Source: Candidatus Peregrinibacteria bacterium CG10_big_fil_rev_8_21_14_0_10_49_16
GTDB lineage: Bacteria; Patescibacteriota; Gracilibacteria; Peribacterales; Peribacteraceae
Direction: 5' to 3'
Assembly: GCA_002772605.1 (NCBI GenBank)
Contig: PFDS01000010.1
Coordinates: 9,220 to 28,812, forward strand
Length of the DNA: 19,593 nucleotides
Made by a program: the position numbers and the translations under genes. Numbering within the stretch: position 1 is the first letter of the stretch; each line of letters opens with the position of its first letter. The notes under the pieces were generated by a model, which was not told the DNA's origin, searched no databases, and saw only the letters and a list, made by a program, of their open reading frames with translations. Positions 13,258-19,593 of the stretch are shown here, piece after piece.

Positions 13258-13806
13258 TCATTTTCTGCCAATGAAACTCGTGGCAATCAGTATGAGTGCG
13301 GGGAGTGTGAACCAGAAGTGTTGGTACGAAATCATTGTTGCTGCGAGCAGGCTTTGTTTTGCTACGGTGAGCAGTGGAGGAATAGTGGTCATGCGTGGAT
13401 CTAACAAAGGCAGTTGTCCCAAGACGGTAAATAGATTAATGAGAAGAAGGGCTGCAGTGGCAAAACCCAAAACAGCCGCAATTCCGGTATCTGTAGCTCC
13501 GCTATCTTCATAGTCGACATCAATTCCTCCTTGCACAGCAATAAGAACTATTGTGACAATAAATACCAGGAGTTTTATGGCGAGGATAGTTGTGGAGTCA
13601 ATGGCAATACCCAGCGTGCGTAAAATAATATGTGATTGCTGAGAGAGCTGTTCGATATATCCCCCCACTCCGTGTGTCACAATGGTTGCGATGTAGGTTG
13701 CGGTAATAATTTTTATCGATTCGTTTCTTCCTATGATCAAACTGTACGTCATAACGATCGCGAAGAAGATGATGATCAGGAGATCCCACGTGAGGGTAAC
13801 TTGCAT
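13258..13806 (-). CDS. Hypothetical small polytopic membrane protein
   Basis: A 182-aa integral membrane protein with about four predicted helices: residues 8-24 (LLIIIFFAIVMTYSLII), about 31-47 (weaker), 75-92 (LAIKLLVFIVTIVLIAV), 108-130, and a last hydrophobic stretch at 152-178. The opening WDLLIIIFFAIVM and the following GRN are vaguely CvpA-like, but I do not recognise the family with confidence. It starts 10 bp after the tsaD stop and precedes the pilin-like gene by about 100 bp, all on the same strand, so the three may be co-transcribed. Conserved pairing with the pilin gene would suggest a role at the envelope; that is inference. Confidence 0.6.
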   Translation of the reverse strand: MQVTLTWDLLIIIFFAIVMTYSLIIGRNESIKIITATYIATIVTHGVGGYIEQLSQQSHIILRTLGIAIDSTTILAIKLLVFIVTIVLIAVQGGIDVDYEDSGATDTGIAAVLGFATAALLLINLFTVLGQLPLLDPRMTTIPPLLTVAKQSLLAATMISYQHFWFTLPALILIATSFIGRK

Positions 13807-13816
13807 GGAGTGTATG

Positions 13817-14839
13817 TTACCGTGTTTTTTCTATTTCTGTGAGTGATAGAGAGGCGACTGACACAAAGTTTTCATAGACTTCTTGGTCTTTTTCTTGTAT
13901 GAGAAAGAATCCTGCAACTGCAATCATTGCCGCATTGTCAGTACAGTATACTTTTTCAGGGAAGTGGACTGATTGTGTCCAGTGTTGTTCTCTGCAGAGG
14001 TTTCGCAGTTTTGTATTGGCGGATACGCCTCCAACAATGTGTACTGCTTGTATGGCAGGATACTGATCGAGAGCTTTTTGCAGTGTATTGAGTAGATGTG
14101 TGCAGATGGCGTGCTGGTAGGAGGCAGCAAGATTTGCTACGGGGAGATCTTCTCCAGAAGGGAGATCTCTTATGATGTACTTCAGTGCAGTTTTAAGTCC
14201 GGAGAAACTAAAATCGAGTGTATTTTCCTCTCGAAGTGGTAATGGAAATGTATAGGCATGGGGATTTCCCTGTGCTGCAGCTTTGGCAATTGATGGACCG
14301 CCAGGATAGGGAAGATTGAGTAGTGCTGCGCCCTTATCAAAGGCTTCTCCTGCGGCATCGTCGCGTGTGCGTCCAAGGAGTATATTTTTCGTATGTGCTG
14401 TACGATACCAGAGTTCCGTATGTCCTCCTGAGACAGAGAGGGTGATACAGGGAAAGTGAAGTAAGGTTGTAGGAACGAGCCACGGAGAACTCAAGTGGCC
14501 GAGGTGGTGATGGACGCCAATGAGTGGTTTTTTCCAGATGAATGACAGTGCTCGCGCTGCAGTAGTGCCAACAAGGAGGGATCCGAGAAGACCCGGGCCT
14601 TTTGTTACCGCGATTGCGTCCAGATCGTGTGGTTGTACGTCGGCTTGCGCAAGAGCTTGTTCGAGAACGGGAGTCATGTATTCAATTTGCTTTCGTGCAG
14701 CATGTTCCGGGATCACCCCTCCCGTGCTTGCAAAATCTGTACGGGAACTGGCAATAGTAGAGCTGAGAACTCGTGTACCGTCCTTCACAACAGCTGCCGC
14801 AGTTTCATCGCACGATGTTTCGATTCCGAGAATGAGCAT
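13817..14839 (-). CDS. tsaD: tRNA threonylcarbamoyltransferase subunit TsaD
   Basis: Transfers the threonylcarbamoyl group from TC-AMP to A37 of ANN-decoding tRNAs, with TsaB and TsaE as partners. The 340 aa match E. coli TsaD (337). It begins MLILGIETSCDETAAAVV, the universal N-terminus, which fixes the start. The metal-binding pair is His111-x3-His115 in HHHLGH. SGGHTELWY, GEAFDKGA, FSFSGLKTA, VGGVSAN and the late YCTDNAAMIA follow in family order. tsaB and tsaE are not in the window. The tRNA-Ile(GAU) upstream in the window is a plausible substrate class. The gene diverges from the first glycosyltransferase across only 19 bp. Confidence 0.97.
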   Translation of the reverse strand: MLILGIETSCDETAAAVVKDGTRVLSSTIASSRTDFASTGGVIPEHAARKQIEYMTPVLEQALAQADVQPHDLDAIAVTKGPGLLGSLLVGTTAARALSFIWKKPLIGVHHHLGHLSSPWLVPTTLLHFPCITLSVSGGHTELWYRTAHTKNILLGRTRDDAAGEAFDKGAALLNLPYPGGPSIAKAAAQGNPHAYTFPLPLREENTLDFSFSGLKTALKYIIRDLPSGEDLPVANLAASYQHAICTHLLNTLQKALDQYPAIQAVHIVGGVSANTKLRNLCREQHWTQSVHFPEKVYCTDNAAMIAVAGFFLIQEKDQEVYENFVSVASLSLTEIEKTR

Positions 14840-14858
14840 GTAGGATGGTGTTTCAGCT

Positions 14859-15866
14859 ATGAAATACCAGAATACACTACTTTTTGTGACGCGGAAATGG
14901 CTTGGGAAAGGGGGAATGCAGCAGCTTTCTCGGGATTTGTGGCGAGGAATACGGGAAACGTACGGAGATCAGACGCGATTATGTGTACTGCCTTGGGGTG
15001 CGGGAACAGTATTGAGAAGAGGGCATATGCATGTACATTTGGGAGATGTCTCTCTTGTGTGCGTCGGGTGGTTGTGGAAGAAGCGAGGATGTCGTGTGAC
15101 GATAATGGCGTGTGGACTGGATGTGATCTGGAAACCAAACTGGTACCAGTGGATGGTAAGAAAGTTTCTTCCCACAATGGATAAGGTTGTGTGCATTAGT
15201 GAGGCGACTGCACAGGAAGTAAGAAAGAGGGGAGTGTGCGAGGAGAAGATTGTGGTGGTTCCGTGTGGAGTGTGGGGAAGTTCTGGAGAACGGTCGCACT
15301 TCGACAGGCCCGCCTGCCGGACGGACAGGCTCAGTGTGACACGTTCTCCAATTATTATTACCGTTGGGCGTCTCATTCCCCGAAAAGGACAGGTGTGGTT
15401 CATAGAGAACGTTCTACCAAAGTTGCGAGAGATGTATCCAGATATTCAATACTGGATTGTCGGAAGTGGTCCGGACGAGAAGAAGGTTCGGTCACTTATG
15501 AAGTATCGAGACGGTGTACGTCTCTTTACGAGAGCCTCTTCTCCTGTACGTGATCGGTTACTTGAACACGCCGATCTGTTTGTTATGCCGAATATCATTG
15601 TTGAAGGTGATATGGAGGGATTTGGTCTTGTGTGTTTGGAAGCGGCAGCTCAGGGTGTGCCTGTGGCAGCTGCACAGATTGAAGGGGTGCGGGATGCAGT
15701 AAAAGAAGGGCAGACTGGGAAGTTTTTTACGAGTGGAAATGCGGAGGATTGCGTGAGGGTGATTGATGGTATGCTGTGTGATGTATTTTGCGTTTCCCGT
15801 TATGCATTGGAGCAATACGATTGGTCTTCTGTATTGCAGAGGTATCGTGATGAAGTCTTCTCCTAG
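14859..15866 (+). CDS. Glycosyltransferase, GT4 family (GT-B fold)
   Basis: A 335-aa retaining glycosyltransferase of the GT4 type, transferring a sugar from a nucleotide donor to an unknown acceptor. The N-terminal domain has the early GKGGMQQL loop and CISEATAQEVRKRG. The C-terminal domain starts with IITVGRLIPRKG and ends with EGDMEGFGLVCLEAAAQGVPV, the E-x7-E donor-site motif. Residues about 147-161 (HFDRPACRTDRLSVT) are encoded by a 43-bp GC-rich repeat-like element set exactly in the linker between the two domains, and the frame stays open. A TAGGAT box lies 12 bases before the start. The gene leads a tight cluster with the next three genes and overlaps the second by 17 bp. Confidence 0.88.
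   Translation: MKYQNTLLFVTRKWLGKGGMQQLSRDLWRGIRETYGDQTRLCVLPWGAGTVLRRGHMHVHLGDVSLVCVGWLWKKRGCRVTIMACGLDVIWKPNWYQWMVRKFLPTMDKVVCISEATAQEVRKRGVCEEKIVVVPCGVWGSSGERSHFDRPACRTDRLSVTRSPIIITVGRLIPRKGQVWFIENVLPKLREMYPDIQYWIVGSGPDEKKVRSLMKYRDGVRLFTRASSPVRDRLLEHADLFVMPNIIVEGDMEGFGLVCLEAAAQGVPVAAAQIEGVRDAVKEGQTGKFFTSGNAEDCVRVIDGMLCDVFCVSRYALEQYDWSSVLQRYRDEVFS
15299..15341 (+). repeat. REP-like GC-rich palindromic element inside the glycosyltransferase gene
   Basis: The segment starts CTTCGACAGG and ends CTCAGTGTGACA. Between these lies an imperfect hairpin (GCCTGCC...GGACAGGC) bounded by two GACAGG copies (15303-15308 and 15324-15329). Its outer parts together read like the CTTCGACAGGCTCAG-type short repeats found scattered in many bacterial genomes. 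Only one copy is in the window, so the repeat status is inference from its form. Confidence 0.5.
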
Positions 15867-16836
15867 CATTGGCATTGTATCGTGGGACTTCGATCCGCCA
15901 CACGGAGGCCTTGGGTGGGTGATGCAGGAAATAGTGCGGGTATTGCGTGATTCTGGTGCTCAATCTCAGTCGTTTGTTTCACAGAACCAATCGCGTATAC
16001 GATTTTTGCAGAGTGTCTTCACTGGTCTTCAACAGTGGATTGATCGTCATACTCTCGATACGGTTCTTTTTCCAACAGGTCCCGGTGGAATTTTTTTGTT
16101 GCGTAAGCCGAAGCGGTGCAGAACGATTGTTGTGTGTTATCATAGTTACGTACAGCAGTGCAGAAGTGTTCCCTATCAGGGATGGAAGTGGCTGTTTGTG
16201 CCGCTCGAAAAGAGAACATTGTTCTTTGCAGATCGAGTGTTTTGTTATTGTGAGAATACACGTCAAGTGCTGGAGGAAGAGTACGGATTGACGAATGTCA
16301 CACTACTGCCGCAGATTTTGGATGTGCATGTGTGGAAGACACAAAGGACTCAAAAGACACAAAGGACTCAAAGGTACTGTCTGTATGTGGGAAGGAAAGA
16401 TAGAAGAAAGGGATATCACATATTACAAAAAGCATGGAACAGAGTTCAAAAACAACATCCTGATGTGGCATTATGTTGTGTTACAAGTGGACAAATGTCT
16501 CAGGATGAACTTGTGACTTCTATTCAGGAGTCAGAACTTGTCATCGTACCGTCTTACCTTGAAGGATTCAGCCTGGTTGCTGCACAGGCAATGCTGGCTG
16601 GCAAGACGGTGGTTGCCTCCGATGTTGACGGTCTGCGGTCTCTCATCTGTCATAATGAGACCGGCTGGCTAGTTCCACCTGGTGATGCCACTGTATTGGC
16701 AAACGCCATCTGTATGTTGCTCACGAAGCAGGATTTGTGTAAACGTTTAGGGGATCATGCTCAAAAGGATCTCTGCATGCGCTTTGATCGTCAATCCGCA
16801 GTCGAGCGGTTCATGGTAGAATGCTTGGCAACATGA
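15850..16836 (+). CDS. Glycosyltransferase, GT4 family (second copy)
   Basis: A 328-aa GT-B glycosyltransferase related in layout to its upstream neighbour. It has the N-terminal DPPHGGLGWVMQEIVRVL loop, a CYCENTRQVLEEEYG segment at the end of the first domain, YVGRKDRRKGYHIL opening the second domain, and PSYLEGFSLVAAQAMLAGKTVV as the donor-site E-x7-like motif (the second Glu is replaced by Gln). The start at 15850 overlaps the previous gene by 17 bp and is preceded by GAGG seven bases upstream, one of the few Shine-Dalgarno-like sites here. A longer open frame upstream lies within the first gene. The linker before the second domain carries a Thr-Gln repeat (KTQRTQKTQRTQR) encoded by an 18-bp tandem duplication. 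Confidence 0.85.
   Translation: MKSSPSIGIVSWDFDPPHGGLGWVMQEIVRVLRDSGAQSQSFVSQNQSRIRFLQSVFTGLQQWIDRHTLDTVLFPTGPGGIFLLRKPKRCRTIVVCYHSYVQQCRSVPYQGWKWLFVPLEKRTLFFADRVFCYCENTRQVLEEEYGLTNVTLLPQILDVHVWKTQRTQKTQRTQRYCLYVGRKDRRKGYHILQKAWNRVQKQHPDVALCCVTSGQMSQDELVTSIQESELVIVPSYLEGFSLVAAQAMLAGKTVVASDVDGLRSLICHNETGWLVPPGDATVLANAICMLLTKQDLCKRLGDHAQKDLCMRFDRQSAVERFMVECLAT
16337..16372 (+). repeat. 18-bp in-frame tandem repeat, two copies, in the second glycosyltransferase
   Basis: AGACACAAAGGACTCAAA is present twice without a mismatch (16337-16354 and 16355-16372). Each unit is itself two imperfect 9-bp parts (ACACAAAGG and ACTCAAAAG). It encodes Lys-Thr-Gln-Arg-Thr-Gln twice. Units are a multiple of three, so gain or loss of copies keeps the frame. 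Confidence 0.9.
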
Positions 16837-18311
16837 GAAAGGTTTTTGGAAAGAAGCGGCTGAGTGTGTTCCATGTATGTGTGGGAGTGGTCCTTCTTCT
16901 GCTTCTTATAAAATATTTTTTGCCTATTGTTCGTTTTGGATCGGTTCCGTTAGGGTACGACGCGGGGATTTATCGCTATCTATTCGTACAGTATGAGGCG
17001 GCATTCCCCTTCGTGCCGCGCTTGCCTGATTGGGCGAGAGAACATCCGCCGGGACTATTCCTTGTTTCCACAGTACTCATGCAGTTCGGTGTTCCTGTGG
17101 AATGGTTTACTGGATGGCTATGGAATGTAAGCATTATTGCTCTTGGATGTGTACTCGCATGGATTTCAGTCAAGCGTTGGGGGCAAGGAGTTGGTGTGAT
17201 GACGCTTTTTGCCGTGTTCCTATCGCAGGCCTATTATGATGGTTTTGCAGTCATGTACTGGAAGACGTATATAGCTCTTCTTTTTACGGTGCTTGCATTC
17301 TACTTTCTTGAGAAGAAGTCGTTGTGGTCCGTTGTCGCTATTGCGTGTGTTCTTCTTACGCACCATCAAACGAGTCTGCTTCTCCTCCTCGTTCTTGGTA
17401 CGTGGACTTTGCGATGGTATCGTCGTGAGATTGTTGTGCAGAAGGCACAAGAGCTCTATGTACTTGCGAAGCGGAGAGGATGTATGCGTATTGAATACAT
17501 CGCATTCGCATTACTACTGCTTGGTGTGGGTGCATTCTACTATCTCCCCGTTATTCATGAGGCGGTTTTTCGCCATGTTCCCACAGTACTGAAGCTTTGG
17601 GATGCGCCAGGAGGAAGTTTTCCGGAGCCACTTTTCTATGTGCGTCTTACGGGTGTACTACTGCTGTTTGGCGTTATTGGATTCGTGCGCAGCTTCAAGA
17701 AAGAGCAAGGGAATCTTTGGCAAATAGCGGTACTTTGGAGTGCAATATTTGTCGTATTCCATCTAATGTTCTATCGTCGCTTTTATCTGCAACTCGATTT
17801 TTTCCTTTTGCCTTTTGCAGGGATGGGGATGTGGTGGGCGTGGCAGACATTTGCGAGTGTGTCGGTACGAGTGGGTCTTGCCGCACTTCTGCTTCTGCAG
17901 GCTGCCATAACATTTCATGCAGCATGGGAGAGAGAGCCATATATTCATCAGGATGCCTTTGCCTTTGTAGAGAAACTGCCTTCTATCTTGGAAGAAGGTG
18001 CAACTGTTTTTACACTGGATGATCGCTCAGCGATACTACTTCGTGGGTGGCTGCCGTTTCATCATGTCGGTGGTCCGGGACTCTTTGAAAGTCGCTGGTC
18101 CTATCAAGAATGGGAAACATTCATTTTGGGTTTGCCGGAAGAGCGAAAGGAATTGTTTGGTAGTATTGATGATCCTTTCTACATTTTCATTTCTCCATAT
18201 GCATTGATGTACTACGGCCAGCAACTTGAACATCTCTTGAAGGACCCTTGTCTGCAGCCGGCCCATGAGAAGTATCTCCTTCGATCCATCTGCTCCGCAA
18301 AACACTCATGA
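16833..18311 (+). CDS. GT-C-like polytopic membrane glycosyltransferase candidate
   Basis: A 492-aa membrane protein with about ten helices in the first 370 residues and a soluble C-terminal part of about 120 residues. TM1 (about 11-32) is followed by an outward loop with PLGYDAGIYRYLF, where Asp42 sits as in the catalytic loop of GT-C enzymes (PMT/ArnT type), and by REHPPGLFL before the next helix. THHQT (within a helix) and RRFYLQLDFFLLP are other notable segments. These features suggest a polyprenyl-phosphate-sugar-dependent transferase, but no family signature is decisive. The ATG at 16833 makes an ATGA overlap with the previous stop; an in-frame ATG at 16821 would add four residues. It probably acts with the two cytoplasmic GT4 enzymes on an envelope glycan or glycoprotein. 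Confidence 0.65.
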   Translation: MRKVFGKKRLSVFHVCVGVVLLLLLIKYFLPIVRFGSVPLGYDAGIYRYLFVQYEAAFPFVPRLPDWAREHPPGLFLVSTVLMQFGVPVEWFTGWLWNVSIIALGCVLAWISVKRWGQGVGVMTLFAVFLSQAYYDGFAVMYWKTYIALLFTVLAFYFLEKKSLWSVVAIACVLLTHHQTSLLLLLVLGTWTLRWYRREIVVQKAQELYVLAKRRGCMRIEYIAFALLLLGVGAFYYLPVIHEAVFRHVPTVLKLWDAPGGSFPEPLFYVRLTGVLLLFGVIGFVRSFKKEQGNLWQIAVLWSAIFVVFHLMFYRRFYLQLDFFLLPFAGMGMWWAWQTFASVSVRVGLAALLLLQAAITFHAAWEREPYIHQDAFAFVEKLPSILEEGATVFTLDDRSAILLRGWLPFHHVGGPGLFESRWSYQEWETFILGLPEERKELFGSIDDPFYIFISPYALMYYGQQLEHLLKDPCLQPAHEKYLLRSICSAKHS

Positions 18312-19093
18312 TACTTTTTCCATCCAGAACCATTGCCATAGAAGTCTTTGGGTTTGCCATTCACTGGTATGGGCTTCTGTACCTTGCAGGTTTTCTTCTT
18401 GCGATGGTTCTTCTGCCTCGTTTGCAGAAATACCGTCAGATGTCATGGAAGAAGGAGCAGTGGAATGATCTCGTATTTTGGGGAGTACTTGGAGTTGTTC
18501 TTGGTGGACGCATAGGATTTGTCTTATTCTACGAACCGCTCTATTTTTTACAGAATCCGCTTGAGATTTTTGCTGTGTGGAAGGGGGGGATGTCTTCCCA
18601 TGGAGGATTTGTCGGCGTCATTCTTGTACTGCTTTTTGTGATGCGTACACATCTGCAGCAGATCTTTGTGCTTGGAGATATTGTGACAGTGCCGGCTGCA
18701 CTGGGGCTTGCCATAGGGCGCATTGGGAATCTCATTAATCAGGAACTCTACGGTTTTCCAACAACTCTTCCGTGGGGCATTACCATTCCCGGAGTGGAAG
18801 GATTACGCCATCCGACAGCGTTGTACTCATCTCTCGGCAATATGTGTATTGCCGCATTGTGTTTTTGGCACCTGCGTTCAACCAAAAAACCGGGAATGAC
18901 ATCAGTTCTCTTTCTTGCGTTATACGCAGTATCGCGGTTTTTGATTGAATTTCTCCGTGTGCCCTCACATTCAGTTGTTGATGTTGGCGTGATGACACTC
19001 ACGCGGGGACAGGTACTTTCTATTATGGTACTTCTGAGCGCGCTTCTTGTGTGGTGGCTAGTGCAGTGTGACAAAATGTGGTGCGGTGAATAG
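18308..19093 (+). CDS. lgt: Prolipoprotein diacylglyceryl transferase
   Basis: Transfers diacylglycerol from phosphatidylglycerol to the lipobox cysteine of prolipoproteins, the first step of lipoprotein maturation, in the cytoplasmic membrane. The 261 aa are somewhat shorter than the 291 of E. coli Lgt. Visible motifs are HWYGLLYL (Tyr21), GGRIGFVLFYEP (67-76), GGMSSHGGFVG (His98), the signature GRIGNLINQELYG (Arg138, Asn141, Glu146), RHPTALYSSL, and FLIEFLRVP with Arg217, which corresponds to the essential late arginine. About seven helices are expected. It starts with an ATGA overlap, so translation is probably coupled to the membrane protein. The 3' 71 bp are antisense to rnhB. Neither lspA nor lnt is in the window. 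Confidence 0.95.
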   Translation: MILFPSRTIAIEVFGFAIHWYGLLYLAGFLLAMVLLPRLQKYRQMSWKKEQWNDLVFWGVLGVVLGGRIGFVLFYEPLYFLQNPLEIFAVWKGGMSSHGGFVGVILVLLFVMRTHLQQIFVLGDIVTVPAALGLAIGRIGNLINQELYGFPTTLPWGITIPGVEGLRHPTALYSSLGNMCIAALCFWHLRSTKKPGMTSVLFLALYAVSRFLIEFLRVPSHSVVDVGVMTLTRGQVLSIMVLLSALLVWWLVQCDKMWCGE

Positions 19094-19593
19094 GAGAGAG
19101 GTCGTGTTTTTCAATGGCGTTTCGGTGCTGCTCTGTTCCGTACCCTTTATGCACATCAAAATCGTAGTGGGGATACACTATTGCGTAGTCCACCATGAGG
19201 CGATCGCGTGTCACTTTTGCGACAATGGATGCGGCAGAGATTGCAGGTTCTTTTTGATCGCCGTCAATAATGGAACTGTGTGGATAATCAAACCAGAATT
19301 TGTCACGACCATCAATGAGGAGATAGAACGAACAGGGGGGTATAGGGGAGGGTGATTGAGAAAGATTTTTAACCAACTCTTCCACAGCAAGATTCATAGC
19401 CTTCTCAGTGGCAGAGAGGATGCGTATGTTATCAATATCTTTTGCCTCAACAATGCCTATTCCATAGAGACAGTTCTGTGTAATCCATGTAAAAGCCTCT
19501 TCGCGTTGTGGTTTTGTGAGTTTTTTTGAATCCTGTATGAGTATTGATTCCGGAATTGCAGTGGTAAGGTGACAGGCGGCTGCCACAACAGGT
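19023..19593 (-). CDS. rnhB: Ribonuclease HII, 5' end cut by the window edge
   Basis: Removes RNA from RNA-DNA hybrids and single ribonucleotides from DNA. The visible frame runs to the right edge, where the last codons read Pro-Val-Val-Ala-Ala-Ala, the family motif AGPVVAAA, so the start and the first catalytic Asp-Glu lie outside. The GTG at 19586 is not the true start. Present are QDSKKLTKPQREE, GIGIVEAKDIDNIRI, the LLIDGRDK aspartate, DGDQKEPAISAASIVAKVTRDR and HKGYGTEQH, ending with the HRTTF box. The last 22 or so residues, including HRTTF, are encoded antisense to the end of lgt. The roughly 14-residue tail after that box looks non-conserved. Confidence 0.94.
   Translation of the reverse strand, partial: PVVAAACHLTTAIPESILIQDSKKLTKPQREEAFTWITQNCLYGIGIVEAKDIDNIRILSATEKAMNLAVEELVKNLSQSPSPIPPCSFYLLIDGRDKFWFDYPHSSIIDGDQKEPAISAASIVAKVTRDRLMVDYAIVYPHYDFDVHKGYGTEQHRNAIEKHDLSPIHRTTFCHTALATTQEARSEVP

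Noticed and set aside
1..19593. CRISPR array, insertion sequence, prophage or toxin-antitoxin pair
   Set aside because: No regularly spaced repeat array, transposase or integrase motif, terminal inverted repeats of IS size, or paired small genes of that type are seen. The only repeats are the short ones listed.

Overview
The window reads as a compact bacterial chromosome segment, probably from a small-genome uncultivated lineage. A Patescibacteria/CPR member, perhaps Peregrinibacteria-like, is my best inference. The hints are dense packing, a TrbC/VirB2-like pilin gene beside a small membrane protein gene, a divergent bL33, overlapping convergent genes and near-absence of Shine-Dalgarno sites. 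There is no 16S rRNA or other decisive marker. UGA is a normal stop (gdh, recF, a glycosyltransferase gene), so the UGA=Gly code of Gracilibacteria/Absconditabacteria does not apply.

Left part (1-5284, all +): a NAT/transglutaminase-like cysteine hydrolase candidate that may run off the left edge, a doubtful 64-aa ORF, cyclopropane-fatty-acyl-phospholipid synthase (cfa), glutamate dehydrogenase, thioredoxin reductase (trxB), a zinc-ribbon bL33 protein (rpmG) and an RppH-like Nudix hydrolase. The last five each have a TAnnnT -10-like box ending 6-7 nt before the ATG, which points to leaderless mRNAs.

Middle part (5289-10528): recF overlaps the opposing ruvC tail-to-tail by 145 bp. ruvC diverges from a secreted FecR-domain-like protein gene, which is followed by an unusually long aldehyde dehydrogenase, a terminator, a truncated 5' copy of tRNA-Ile and an intact tRNA-Ile(GAU).

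Right part (10534-19593): on the minus strand lie prs and a secreted Cys- and Ser-rich protein with its own promoter. A PRC-barrel gene is divergent from prs across 20 bp and ends at a bidirectional terminator. The opposing minus-strand cluster is tsaD, a small membrane protein and a VirB2/TrbC-like pilin. Divergent from tsaD across 19 bp is a four-gene + strand envelope cluster with overlapping starts and stops: two GT4 glycosyltransferases, a GT-C-like polytopic membrane protein and lgt. lgt overlaps the opposing rnhB, which is cut by the right edge, by 71 bp.

Most genes are housekeeping: recombination (recF, ruvC), tRNA modification (tsaD), nucleotide supply (prs), lipoprotein and lipid maturation (lgt, cfa), redox (trxB), and glutamate/aldehyde metabolism. 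The most unusual things are the near-leaderless gene layout, the overlap in which ruvC catalytic codons are antisense to the recF tail, the Cys/Ser-rich secreted protein, the tRNA half-copy, and repeat insertions at the same inter-domain linker of two neighbouring glycosyltransferases. I saw no CRISPR array, insertion sequence, prophage or obvious new defence system.
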